From positions 251,460 through 315,459 of the forward strand of contig NZ_KB895376.1 in the NCBI RefSeq assembly GCF_000374825.1: a DNA stretch of 64,000 nt, read 5' to 3'. Positions 48,300 to 56,524 of this stretch are shown here, piece after piece. Made by a program: the position numbers and the translations under genes. The first letter of the stretch is position 1. The number at the start of each line of letters is the position of its first letter. This DNA comes from Paenibacillus sanguinis 2301083 = DSM 16941. GTDB lineage: Bacteria > Bacillota > Bacilli > Paenibacillales > Paenibacillaceae. The notes under the pieces are model-generated. The model made no database searches and was not told the DNA's origin. It saw only the letters and a program-made list of their open reading frames with translations.

Positions 48300-49064
48300 T
48301 TAATGCTCTTCCTCATGAATCGTCGTTTGCGAAATATAGACCATCGTCAGGATGGTAAAGATATAGGCCTGCAACGCACCAACAAAGATACTGAAGCCTT
48401 GCCAAATACCCATGAACGGTATTCCGAGATAACCCATCTTCAGAATAACCGTAATTAATACTTCGCCGGCAAAAATATTGGCATACAACCGGATCGCCAA
48501 TGCGAGCGGCTTGGCCAAATTTTCAATAATATTAAGCGGAAGGAAGATCGGGAATGGCTCAATGTAATGCTTCAGATAATGCTTGCGGTTATTGCGCAGT
48601 CCCAAGTAGTTCATCAAAATAAAGACGATGATCGCAAGTCCTGCCGTAACCGAAATATCCGCCGTTGGTGATTTCCACCATAAAATTTCAGCATGCGCTC
48701 CATTTGACAATGTCTTTGTCGCTTCGATCACATGCCCAAAGACCATCTCCGGCTTATGCGCCTCTGTAATAAAGCCCAGTGGCAAACCAAGCAAGTTAGA
48801 TACGAAAATAAAAAGAATCAGTGTGAGCCCCAAGGAGACGTAAGGCTTCCCTTTCTTCAAATCCATGGCGCTCCCGATAATGCCATGAACAAATTCGACA
48901 ACCCATTCCATGAAGTTTTGCATTTTCGTCGGGTTCTCGACGGAGACGTTTGCTACAGCCAACCGGCAGACCAAGAACACGATTCCCATCGTAACTAGGA
49001 GCATCAGCACTGCGGATAAATCTAAGTTGAATCCTCCAAGATTGATTATTGGCGCATCATGCAT
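48300..49064 (-). CDS. atpB: ATP synthase F0 subunit a
   Basis: A 254-residue membrane subunit with six or so helices. The essential Arg lies in the helix LAKPLALAIRLYANIFAGEV, and the C-terminal half ends with QAYIFTILTMVYISQTT. It forms the proton half-channels against the c-ring. A GGGGAG site precedes the ATG. It begins 35 bases after atpI. Confidence 0.97.
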   Translation of the reverse strand: MHDAPIINLGGFNLDLSAVLMLLVTMGIVFLVCRLAVANVSVENPTKMQNFMEWVVEFVHGIIGSAMDLKKGKPYVSLGLTLILFIFVSNLLGLPLGFITEAHKPEMVFGHVIEATKTLSNGAHAEILWWKSPTADISVTAGLAIIVFILMNYLGLRNNRKHYLKHYIEPFPIFLPLNIIENLAKPLALAIRLYANIFAGEVLITVILKMGYLGIPFMGIWQGFSIFVGALQAYIFTILTMVYISQTTIHEEEH

Positions 49065-49098
49065 AAAATGTACTCCCCCCCTTCTGGCGTTAGACTGT

Positions 49099-49476
49099 TC
49101 AAGACTTGTTTCTAAGCCCGACCATAATGCTGGTCGGAATTGTCAACAACTGTGGAACGAAAAAACCGATTAGCGTGCCTATCATTGAGACCTGCTCGAG
49201 CTTCACTGCAACCATGACCGTCAGCAAAGCCAAACATATTCTGGTGAGCAACCCAAAGCTAAATCGACTTTTCTCGGTGCTAACTGCTATTTTCGCCAAT
49301 TGGCGCACCTTGACAGACAAAAATCGCATATACGAAAGTCCGCCCACCAAGCCTAACAGCAAACCTGCAAACAGAGGTCTTTGCTCCGGGAGTAATGCCC
49401 ATCCTAACAGCAAAGCGGATAATAACATCAGCGTTATTCGCGTTACCATAGCCACTATAGAGTTCAAGTTATCCAT
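49099..49476 (-). CDS. atpI: ATP synthase subunit I
   Basis: About 125 residues with four membrane helices, in the AtpI place before atpB. The ATG at 49476 has GGGGGAG just upstream and overlaps the atpZ end by 8 bases. AtpI-type proteins help assemble the c-ring or handle magnesium. The sequence is poorly conserved, so the name rests mainly on position and topology. Confidence 0.85.
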   Translation of the reverse strand: MDNLNSIVAMVTRITLMLLSALLLGWALLPEQRPLFAGLLLGLVGGLSYMRFLSVKVRQLAKIAVSTEKSRFSFGLLTRICLALLTVMVAVKLEQVSMIGTLIGFFVPQLLTIPTSIMVGLRNKS

Positions 49477-49702
49477 CCTTCTCCCCCACAACTTTATAGA
49501 TGAGGATAAATAAATTGGCGATACCTAATAATAACCCGGTAATTGTCCCGATCGCAATCCAGTATCCAGGACCACCAAGCCATTCCGCCAACCACTTTGA
49601 GCCCCAATAACCAGCAATGATATAAATCGCAAGCATAACACCGGCACCTCCAATATAGGCGCCCATAAACCAAGGGTTTACATTGTTATCATTTCTTCTC
49701 AT
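49469..49702 (-). CDS. atpZ: AtpZ/AtpI family small membrane protein
   Basis: A 77-residue protein with two helices (about 12-31 and 46-70) and the pattern GYWGSKWLAEWLGGPGYW followed by GLLLGIANLFILIYK. It fits AtpZ, which is often found just before atpI and is thought to work with it in magnesium transport or ring assembly. It is the first gene of the atp operon. The promoter lies so close that the leader is only about 11 bases. Confidence 0.85.
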   Translation of the reverse strand: MRRNDNNVNPWFMGAYIGGAGVMLAIYIIAGYWGSKWLAEWLGGPGYWIAIGTITGLLLGIANLFILIYKVVGEKDG

Positions 49703-49719
49703 CTTTGCAATCCCAACTT

Positions 49720-49749
49720 ATTTTACTGAATGTGTCGACTTTTTGTCAA
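49720..49749 (-). promoter_or_regulatory. atpZ: Promoter of the ATP synthase operon
   Basis: On the minus strand a perfect TTGACA (49749-49744) and TAAAAT (49725-49720) are 18 bases apart. The expected start point is about 49713, only some 11 bases before the atpZ ATG. Confidence 0.8.
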
Positions 49750-49810
49750 CGAAAGCAGTAAAGCGATATAGTGCATCTTCAGGCTCGCAATCTTGAAGAA
49801 AGCGCTAAAC

Positions 49811-49829
49811 CATACAGTCTAACTGTATG
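49811..49829 (-). terminator. Hairpin after mnaA
   Basis: CATACAG-TTAGA-CTGTATG is a perfect 7-bp stem about 25 bases after the mnaA stop, followed by GGTTTAG. The tail is weak, so it may be a partial terminator. Confidence 0.5.
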
Positions 49830-49850
49830 CTATCTTACTTAAAAACACAA

Positions 49851-51017
49851 TTATACTTCACTTGAACCTGTGAACTTTCTGTGAAAATCTTCAGGACGAT
49901 TGTTTAAAACTCCAAAATGGTGATAAATCGCATTGACGATTCTTCGCGATGCCTTACCGTCGCCATATGGATTAGCTGCCCGACTCATGGATTCGTATAC
50001 TTCAGAATCGCTGAGCAACACCTTTGTCCTTTCATAAACCATCTCCTCATCTGTGCCGACCAACTCCAACGTCCCCGCTTCGATTCCTTCCGGACGCTCC
50101 GTAGTATCTCGCAACACCAAAACAGGTACGCCAAAAGAAGGTGCTTCTTCCTGCAAACCACCCGAGTCCGTAAGTATTAAATGCGTATGTGGATAAAAAT
50201 TGTGCAAATCCACTACATCCAAAGGGTCGATAAGCTTAATCCGAGGATGACCACCCAAAGTTCTGTAAGCCGGTTCTTTAACCGCAGGACTCAGGTGGAC
50301 CGGATAAACAATGGCCACATCCTCGAACTCATCGGCGATTCTTCTTACGGCACGGAATATGTTCATGTGTGGTTCGCCTTGCGATTCGCGGCGGTGAGCC
50401 GTCATGAGAATAAGCCGCTTTCCGGCGGCCCAATCAAGCACAGGATTATGATAATCAGGCTGTACTGTATATTGAAACACATCGGTAACCGTATTGCCTG
50501 TGACATATATAGTTGACTTTTGCTTATTCTCCTTCATTAAATTCCCCGCTGACCACTCCGTGGGAGAAAAATGAATATCTGCCAAAACACCAGTCAACTG
50601 ACGATTCATTTCCTCTGGATACGGGGACATTTTGTTCCAGGTGCGCAGCCCCGCTTCCACATGGCCAACCTTGATCTGCTGCAAAAATGCTGCATAACTG
50701 GCCAGGAACGTCGTCAACGTATCGCCATGCACAAGCACAATATCCGGCTTGGCTTCACGCAGCACTCCCTCCAGGCCTTCCAGCACACGAATCGTTATTT
50801 CATTCAGACTCTGATTCGGCTTCATCACATCCAGATCATAGTCTGGCACGATCTTGAACACGTCCAGTACCTGGTCCAGCATTTCACGATGCTGTGCCGT
50901 TACGCAAACAATCGACTCGATTTGCTCCGGATGCTTTTGCAATTCGAGGATCAGCGGAGCCATTTTGATCGCTTCGGGTCTGACACCGAAGATAGTCATT
51001 ACCTTAATCTTCCCCAT
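49851..51017 (-). CDS. mnaA: UDP-N-acetylglucosamine 2-epimerase (non-hydrolysing)
   Basis: About 388 residues of the WecB/MnaA family: VMTIFGVRPEAIKMAPLILE, HGDTLTTFLASYAAF, HVEAGLRTWNKMSPYPEEMN, MTAHRRESQGEP and TDSGGLQEEAPSFGVPVLVL. It makes UDP-ManNAc from UDP-GlcNAc, the donor needed by TagA-type enzymes, so it links to tagO, tagA and csaB at 24.5-27.6 kb. The ATG at 51017 has GGAAGG 8 bases before it. That ribosome site is the very edge of a dispersed repeat. Epimerases also lie between upp and atp in some other Firmicutes. Confidence 0.95.
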   Translation of the reverse strand: MGKIKVMTIFGVRPEAIKMAPLILELQKHPEQIESIVCVTAQHREMLDQVLDVFKIVPDYDLDVMKPNQSLNEITIRVLEGLEGVLREAKPDIVLVHGDTLTTFLASYAAFLQQIKVGHVEAGLRTWNKMSPYPEEMNRQLTGVLADIHFSPTEWSAGNLMKENKQKSTIYVTGNTVTDVFQYTVQPDYHNPVLDWAAGKRLILMTAHRRESQGEPHMNIFRAVRRIADEFEDVAIVYPVHLSPAVKEPAYRTLGGHPRIKLIDPLDVVDLHNFYPHTHLILTDSGGLQEEAPSFGVPVLVLRDTTERPEGIEAGTLELVGTDEEMVYERTKVLLSDSEVYESMSRAANPYGDGKASRRIVNAIYHHFGVLNNRPEDFHRKFTGSSEV

Positions 51018-51030
51018 GCTCATTTCCTTC

Positions 51031-51290
51031 CTATAGAGGTAGTTCAAAAAGTCGTCCTTTGATCACGAAGCAAATCAAGGAGTCTTTTCGACGTCGAATC
51101 TTGAATTCACCCGGGCCTTCCGTTGCTCACGTAGATCTATCTACGCTCCGCTACTCAGTCTCTAGCTTCATTCAACCTTCTCAGCGCTGAAAACCTAACT
51201 ATTAAATCTTCATCTCAACGTAATTTAAAAGTTAGCTTCCCAGCGCGATGTGGCTTGGGCCCTCTCAACGCTGAAAACCTAACTTTAAAA
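51031..51290 (+). repeat. Long copy of the GTTCAAAAAGTCG repeat family
   Basis: This starts TATAGAGGTAGTTCAAAAAG at the edge of the mnaA ribosome site and runs to near upp. Blocks shared with the element at 56228 include AATCTTGAATT, CCGGGCC, TTCCGT, TTGCTCACGTA and CTTCATTC. The end near upp holds two copies of a GCTGAAAACCTAAC motif about 90 bases apart. No matching right terminal inverted repeat is visible, so this copy may be truncated. It codes for no protein. Confidence 0.6.
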
Positions 51291-51310
51291 TTCTTACCAG
51301 GCTTTATGGA

Positions 51311-51940
51311 TTACTTCGTGCCGTATAAACGGTCGCCAGCATCGCCAAGCCCAGGAATAATATAACCATGCTCATTCAGATGGCTGTCCATTGCCGCCAC
51401 GTAGATATCCACGTCAGGATGCACATCATGCACCGCCTTCACGCCTTCTGGAGCAGCGATCAGGTTCATCATTTTAATCTGCGTGCAGCCGCGCTTCTTC
51501 AAAGCCGTAATTGCAGCAATAGCTGAACCACCGGTAGCCAGCATCGGATCGATGACGATCAGTTCGCGTTCCTGCACATCCGTCGGCAGTTTGATATAAT
51601 ACTCGACCGGCTGTAACGTATCCGGGTCCCGAAACAATCCCACATGGCCTACCTTTGCCGCCGGAAGCAGCTTAAGCACTCCATCCAGCATTCCTAGCCC
51701 CGCACGCAAAATGGGGATAAGTCCTAGCATTCGGCCGGAAATCACTTTTGACTCCGCTTCAGCAACCGGGGTTTGTACTTTAATGGATTCCAGCGGGATA
51801 TCCCGCGTAATTTCATAAGCCATTAAGGTGGCTACCTCATCGACCAATTCACGAAAATCCTTCGTGTTCGTCCGCATATCGCGGATAAAAGTCAGCTTAT
51901 GTTGAATCAAGGGGTGATCGCATATCACCAATTTTGCCAT
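51311..51940 (-). CDS. upp: Uracil phosphoribosyltransferase
   Basis: A 209-residue enzyme that salvages uracil to UMP with PRPP. The PRPP loop [16 protein letters not shown], the N-terminal [17 protein letters not shown] and the C-terminal uracil-binding [12 protein letters not shown]-like block (here [17 protein letters not shown]) are typical. GGAGGGAC precedes the ATG. It lies between the ROK kinase gene and mnaA, matching the glyA-upp-atp neighbourhood of Bacillales. Confidence 0.98.
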   Translation of the reverse strand: MAKLVICDHPLIQHKLTFIRDMRTNTKDFRELVDEVATLMAYEITRDIPLESIKVQTPVAEAESKVISGRMLGLIPILRAGLGMLDGVLKLLPAAKVGHVGLFRDPDTLQPVEYYIKLPTDVQERELIVIDPMLATGGSAIAAITALKKRGCTQIKMMNLIAAPEGVKAVHDVHPDVDIYVAAMDSHLNEHGYIIPGLGDAGDRLYGTK

Positions 51941-52139
51941 AATCCGTTCGTCCCTCCGCTTTTATTGCTCAGTATCGACTTGCCAGTTCGCTTCTTTGTC
52001 TCGTACGTCCCACAAATCCTATCTATTATATCACTGTCTTTTTTCGATTGCCACGAGCCTTGTCTCCTTCCCCGGACTGTGCACAAAACAAGTGATCTCC
52101 AAGCAACCTTTTCTGTAGTGTACACACCTCTATGCGAGC

Positions 52140-52191
52140 AAAAAAAGAGCCGGCGCCGCACCAGACTTTGGTGGACAGTGCCAGCTCTTTT
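52140..52191 (-). terminator. Terminator after ROK kinase gene
   Basis: AAAGAGCTGGC and GCCGGCTCTTT pair around an inner CCACCAAAGTCTGGTG hairpin, and the minus strand continues in T. It lies about 45 bases past the stop. Confidence 0.85.
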
Positions 52192-52236
52192 CGTGTTCAG
52201 CTAGATTCAGACTCAAGTCAACCACTTGCTTGAAGG

Positions 52237-53118
52237 TTAGCTTCTTAGTGCCAGTTCAGCCAGGGCCAAGGCGCCTGCCAAGCCGGCATTATCGCCAAGA
52301 CCCGGAGGAACGATATAATTATCGATATTATCCTGCAAGCTCGGATGCTGGATGTATCCGTTCAGTAACGTTTGCAGCTTGCTGCCGATCAGCGGGAAGA
52401 GTTGGCTTTGCTTCATGACGCCGCCGCCCATCACAATCTTTTGCGGGGAGAGAATCAGAACATAACTCATCAGCGCCTGTGCCAGATAATACGCCTCCAT
52501 TTCCCAGGCCGGATGCTCCGGCGGCAAATCAGCACCATTGCTCACACCCCAACGCTTCACAAGGGCCGGACCAGCAGCCAGCCCCTCCAGGCAATCGCCA
52601 TGGTATGGACAGGTTCCCTCATACGTATCCTCCGGGTGGCGTCGAACCAGAATATGCCCCATCTCAGGATGGGAGAGCCCATGAATCAATCCACCGCCTA
52701 GCGCTGCACCTGCTCCAACTCCAGTTCCTACCGTAATATACAGACAGTTGTCCAGACCTTGGGCCGCGCCCCAGCGCAGTTCCCCAAGAGCCGCTCCGTT
52801 AACATCCGTATCAAATCCTACTTTACAATTTTTAACCTGCTTGATAGCGCCAACAATATCAAAGTTGCTCCAATGCGGCTTAGGCGTCGTTGTAATGTGC
52901 CCATAAGTCGGACTGCCAAGAATCGGATCGATCGGACCAAATGAACCCACTCCGATAGCCTCTACGGACTTATCTTCAAAATATGAAAAGACCCGGTTCA
53001 TCGTTTCTTCCGGGGTCGTTGTCGGAAAGCTTACACGATCCAGTATAGTTCCGTCCTCATGACCAATTCCGCAAACGAATTTGGTTCCTCCTGCCTCAAT
53101 GGCTCCCAATAGTTTCAA
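52237..53118 (-). CDS. ROK-family sugar kinase (fructokinase-like)
   Basis: About 293 residues. The start is TTG at 53118 (KLLGAIEAGGTKFVCGIG follows), with GGAGG 9 bases upstream. It has the ATP loop EAGGTKF, the sugar site VDVNG-like DTDVNGAALGE, GTGVGAGAALGGG and a zinc-binding cluster in HMGH-like HPEMGHIL with CPYHGDCLEG. This matches the ScrK/GmuE branch of ROK kinases, phosphorylating fructose or another hexose. B. subtilis has no gene here between glyA and upp, and repeat hairpins flank the insertion on one side. The substrate is inferred. Confidence 0.9.
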   Translation of the reverse strand: MKLLGAIEAGGTKFVCGIGHEDGTILDRVSFPTTTPEETMNRVFSYFEDKSVEAIGVGSFGPIDPILGSPTYGHITTTPKPHWSNFDIVGAIKQVKNCKVGFDTDVNGAALGELRWGAAQGLDNCLYITVGTGVGAGAALGGGLIHGLSHPEMGHILVRRHPEDTYEGTCPYHGDCLEGLAAGPALVKRWGVSNGADLPPEHPAWEMEAYYLAQALMSYVLILSPQKIVMGGGVMKQSQLFPLIGSKLQTLLNGYIQHPSLQDNIDNYIVPPGLGDNAGLAGALALAELALRS

Positions 53119-53297
53119 TAGTGCCAACCTCCATTATTCTGCTCTCAAATTGATATGAACAACGTTACCATATCCTTGTATATGAGCAATTATACCATGT
53201 AACCGTTTCTAATAATAGAACAAAACCTCCGGTAGAAAGGATGTCACATTTACGCATCCCTTCCGACCAGAGTAAGTTGCAACGAACAAAGAATAAG

Positions 53298-53331
53298 AGT
53301 TCAAAAGACGACTTTTTGAACTACCTCTATA
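53298..53331 (-). repeat. Solo hairpin of the GTTCAAAAAGTCG repeat family after glyA
   Basis: On the minus strand CTATAGAGGTAGTTCAAAAA and CTTTTGAACT make a 10- to 11-pair hairpin around TCGT. It starts right after the glyA stop codon and may act as its terminator. It looks like the two ends of the larger element joined without the middle. Confidence 0.65.
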
Positions 53332-53332
53332 G

Positions 53333-54580
53333 TTAGTATTTTAATTCAGGGTACAGTGGATAACGATCCGTCAACGCAGATACCTGCTTGCGGGCAAGAT
53401 CAAGAACCCTTTCATCCTTCGGCGAGTTCAATACCTTCGCGATGATTTGTCCAATTTCACGCATTGCCTGCTCATCCATACCGCGTGAAGTAGCCGCAGG
53501 AGTACCGATGCGGATACCACTCGTCACGAACGGGCTGGTTGGGTCAAACGGGATCGCATTTTTATTAACCGTAATGCCCACAGCATCCAGTACATGCTCA
53601 GCCTCTTTGCCGGTAATGTTCAGGTTGCGCGTATCCACCAGCATCAAGTGATTGTCCGTACCACCGGAGACGATGTTAAGCCCTTCACCGATTAGCGTTT
53701 CGGCCAACACCTTGGCATTATTAACCACGTTTTGCGCATAAGTCTTGAAGGAAGGCTCCAGCGCTTCGCCAAGCGCTACCGCTTTGGAGGCGATGACGTG
53801 CATAAGAGGGCCGCCTTGGGTGCCCGGGAATACCGCTTTATCAATAGCAGCGGCCCACGGCTGTCTGCATAGAATCATACCGCCACGCGGACCGCGCAGC
53901 GTTTTGTGTGTTGTTGTCGTTACAAAATGCGCATGAGGCACAGGACTAGGATGCAAGCCCGCAGCAACCAGACCCGCAATATGAGCCATATCGACCATGA
54001 ACAACGCACCTACATCATTGGCGATGGAAGCCAGCTTTTCAAAGTCGATGATACGCGGATAAGCACTCGCCCCGGCCACAATCATCCGTGGACGATGCTT
54101 GAACGCCGTCTTGCGCACTTCATCATAATCGATCAGGAAGGTATCTTCTTGTACACCGTAAGCCACGAAATTATAGTATAAGCCGGAAGCATTTACTGGA
54201 CTGCCGTGCGTCAAGTGTCCACCGTGGGCCAGGTTCATACCCAGTACAGTATCGCCGGGCTTGAGAGCGGCCAGGTATACGGCAAGGTTAGCCTGCGCCC
54301 CCGAATGAGGTTGTACATTGGCGTGTTCGGCTCTAAACAATTCCTTCGCACGATCACGAGCGATATCTTCTACAATATCAACCTTCTCGCAGCCGCCATA
54401 ATAGCGCTTGCCCGGATAACCTTCCGCATATTTGTTGGTCAAGACAGAGCCCATCGCCTCCATAACCGCTTCGCTCACGATATTCTCCGAAGCAATCAAT
54501 TCAATATTGTTGCGTTGACGCTTGAGTTCCAGGTCCATTGCCTCCAAAACTGCCGGATCTTGCTTTCTCAACTTTTCCAT
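53333..54580 (-). CDS. glyA: Serine hydroxymethyltransferase
   Basis: A 415-residue PLP enzyme converting serine and tetrahydrofolate to glycine and methylene-tetrahydrofolate. The PLP Lys lies in [35 protein letters not shown] and [17 protein letters not shown] are typical. GAGGAGGA lies before the ATG. Its neighbours ywlG upstream and upp downstream agree with the Bacillales order. Confidence 0.98.
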   Translation of the reverse strand: MEKLRKQDPAVLEAMDLELKRQRNNIELIASENIVSEAVMEAMGSVLTNKYAEGYPGKRYYGGCEKVDIVEDIARDRAKELFRAEHANVQPHSGAQANLAVYLAALKPGDTVLGMNLAHGGHLTHGSPVNASGLYYNFVAYGVQEDTFLIDYDEVRKTAFKHRPRMIVAGASAYPRIIDFEKLASIANDVGALFMVDMAHIAGLVAAGLHPSPVPHAHFVTTTTHKTLRGPRGGMILCRQPWAAAIDKAVFPGTQGGPLMHVIASKAVALGEALEPSFKTYAQNVVNNAKVLAETLIGEGLNIVSGGTDNHLMLVDTRNLNITGKEAEHVLDAVGITVNKNAIPFDPTSPFVTSGIRIGTPAATSRGMDEQAMREIGQIIAKVLNSPKDERVLDLARKQVSALTDRYPLYPELKY

Positions 54581-54701
54581 GTTCCATAATCCTCCTCATT
54601 CGCACTCCCGCGCTGTTATTTAATGGCTACTGTTTTTCTACAGCCCCACTGTCCTTACTTGCTTTCTTCATTCCTGCACACCCACACGGATACCTGGTCG
54701 G

Positions 54702-55286
54702 TTAATCACAAGTCCGGGGACCCGGCTGCGACGGCAAGGTGTATACCGCCCTTTCACCGCCTATCAGCTTGGGCCGGGTGATGGCCGCTGTTACCCGCGC
54801 ATACCCGATCTCGCGAATCGCCGGACGAAACGGGACGGCTACACGTCGCAAATGCATGCCTATCAGTGTTTCCCCGATATCGATGCCGGCTTGAGCCTGC
54901 ACCTGTTCGGCGAGGCATGGAGATTCCAGCCGCCGATAGGCCGTCGCTGCCATGGATCCGCCCGCAGAAGGTACCGGAACGGCTGCCACCTCTTCCAGAG
55001 ACAGGCGCTCAAGCACTTCCCGCTCAAGCACCAAAGCCCGGTTAAGATGCTCACAGCACTGAAATGCCAGATCGAAGCCATACTTGCTGCGAATCTCGGA
55101 AATTCCCGCGAACAGTTCAGCCCCGATCTGTTCCGCACCAGAGGTCCCGATCCGCTTGCCCACAACCTCACTTGTGCTCGCTCCAATGACCATCAGCTTG
55201 CCCGGGCCCAGCTTGGCAGCAAGCGCTACTTCTTCCACAACCGCTGCCACCTGTGCCCGAATGGTTCCAAGTTTATCCCGCTCCAT
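54702..55286 (-). CDS. ywlG: TIGR01440/DUF436 family protein (YwlG)
   Basis: About 194 residues. The ATG at 55286 has GAGAGG 10 bases upstream. Conserved blocks are VIGASTSEVVGKRIGTSGAE, FQCCEHLNRALVLEREV, VPSAGGSMAATAYRRLESP and IDIGETLIGMHLRRVAVP. The protein is well conserved in Bacillales next to glyA, but its function is not established. It is 121 bases upstream of glyA and may be in one unit with it. Confidence 0.92.
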   Translation of the reverse strand: MERDKLGTIRAQVAAVVEEVALAAKLGPGKLMVIGASTSEVVGKRIGTSGAEQIGAELFAGISEIRSKYGFDLAFQCCEHLNRALVLEREVLERLSLEEVAAVPVPSAGGSMAATAYRRLESPCLAEQVQAQAGIDIGETLIGMHLRRVAVPFRPAIREIGYARVTAAITRPKLIGGERAVYTLPSQPGPRTCD

Positions 55287-55611
55287 CACTTTGACGCCTC
55301 TCTCCACTTAGAAATTACAAGCCATGTCTATTCCTGCATTGCCTGTCCTTATTATACCTAAAAGCGGTCCATGACGTACCCTAAAATGATAAGCAGAATT
55401 CAGCCGGAGCTAATTTATCCCAACAAAAAAAGAGCATAACACACACAGGTGCGTCGTGCTCTTTGCCCAGGCGACCGGCCGTATTCCCCGATGCTCCATC
55501 GTGGTTTGATCCACTCTCGTCGCCAGTTACATCGGAACAACTCTTACTGCTTTAAGAATAAAACAACAACCCGACAAATGCAACCATGTTTGCTTAAAAA
55601 TTTAACCGTCT
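55287..55611. other. Gap between ywlE and ywlG without rpiB
   Basis: These 325 bases hold only the ywlE terminator (55424-55464) and unremarkable sequence. In B. subtilis rpiB lies here. No trace of a ribose-5-phosphate isomerase frame is visible. Confidence 0.7.
55424..55464 (-). terminator. Terminator after ywlE
   Basis: AAAGAGCA and TGCTCTTT form the base of a hairpin with an inner ACGCACC-type arm, followed by TTTTTG on the minus strand. Confidence 0.85.
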
Positions 55612-56199
55612 TTAAAGCCCACGCTCTCTTTGTTCAAGCTTGTCTACCAATTTGTCCAAGGCCAGGCGAATCTCCGCCGCTGTTCGGTCATAATCCTGGC
55701 GCGACCCGCCAAACGGGTCCGAAATGTCATAAGACGGCGTTCGCTGCTGCAATTCGCGCACCTGCCGCTCTTGTTCTTCTGTCCATTCACCGTCAAGCGC
55801 CCGAGCTAGTTCCCATTCTGCGGTCAAACGACGAAGCTCTTCCAAATCAGCCAACACCCTAGTGTCATCCTCAGCATATTCCTTTAACGTGTAAATCTTG
55901 TCGGCCGTACCAGGGAACATCTGCACAACGTGGCGCTTATGTCCCTGTGTCAGCGTCAGGATAAGGTCCGCCCACTCCGTTAAGTCAGCCTGGAGCGGCG
56001 TAGATGCAAAGGCTTCGACAATCCCATGATCACGAAGCACCGCCTCAGCATGTCTGGATATGGGAGTGCCTGACACCGCCGCCACTCCGGCAGAGCGCAC
56101 CTCCATATCAAGCCCCCGCTCGTGAGCCAGCTTGCGCAGCAGCGCCTCTGCCATAGGGCTGCGGCAGGTGTTCCCTGTGCATACAAATAAAATGCGCAC
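55612..56199 (-). CDS. ywlE: Low-molecular-weight phosphatase, probably protein-arginine phosphatase
   Basis: A 195-residue protein with the P-loop VCTGNTCRSPMAEALLR near residue 6 (catalytic Cys, Arg, Ser) and the general-acid region SDPFGGSRQDY near residue 163. In B. subtilis YwlE a Thr in CTGNTCRS, where tyrosine phosphatases usually have Ile, gives specificity for phosphoarginine; that Thr is present here. It would oppose the McsB arginine kinase in protein quality control. The GTG start has GGAGGTG 7 bases upstream. It is about 45 residues longer than B. subtilis YwlE, mostly between the P-loop and the acid. Confidence 0.93.
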   Translation of the reverse strand: MRILFVCTGNTCRSPMAEALLRKLAHERGLDMEVRSAGVAAVSGTPISRHAEAVLRDHGIVEAFASTPLQADLTEWADLILTLTQGHKRHVVQMFPGTADKIYTLKEYAEDDTRVLADLEELRRLTAEWELARALDGEWTEEQERQVRELQQRTPSYDISDPFGGSRQDYDRTAAEIRLALDKLVDKLEQRERGL

Positions 56200-56227
56200 G
56201 CCCTATCACCTCCATATTGTATTCTGT

Positions 56228-56516
56228 AAGAGGTTGTTCAAAAAGTCGTCTTTCCATGACGAAGTTGTTCGAGGTGTAAATTCAAGACCAAATCTTGAAT
56301 TTAGCCGGGCCAAGCACAGGCTTCCGTCGTATGTTCCTTCAGAAACATTAGAGTTGCTCACGTACCCCTGCTTCCGAAGTCGTTTTCTACAAAAACGTGT
56401 AGCTCCCCTACTTACGTCTCTGGCTTCATCGGGGCTCAAGTGGTTTGAAAAAACGCACATCGGAAGCCTGAGCTTCGGTCCTGTAAACCCGACTTTTTGA
56501 ACTCGCACTGTAATTA
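56228..56516. repeat. Complete short inverted-repeat element (MITE-like)
   Basis: GTTCAAAAAGTCG at 56236-56248 is exactly inverted at 56490-56502, enclosing about 240 bases. Within it CTTGAATTTAGCCGGGCC, CTTCCGTCG, TTGCTCACGTA and GGCTTCATC match the element at 51031. It fills the space between mntP and ywlE and has no gene, so it is probably non-autonomous. Confidence 0.7.
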
Positions 56517-56524
56517 GTATTGTA

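Noticed and set aside
56228-56516. 138- and 122-residue frames across the repeat element
   Set aside because: They are produced by the repeat itself and show no conserved protein features. The element looks non-coding.
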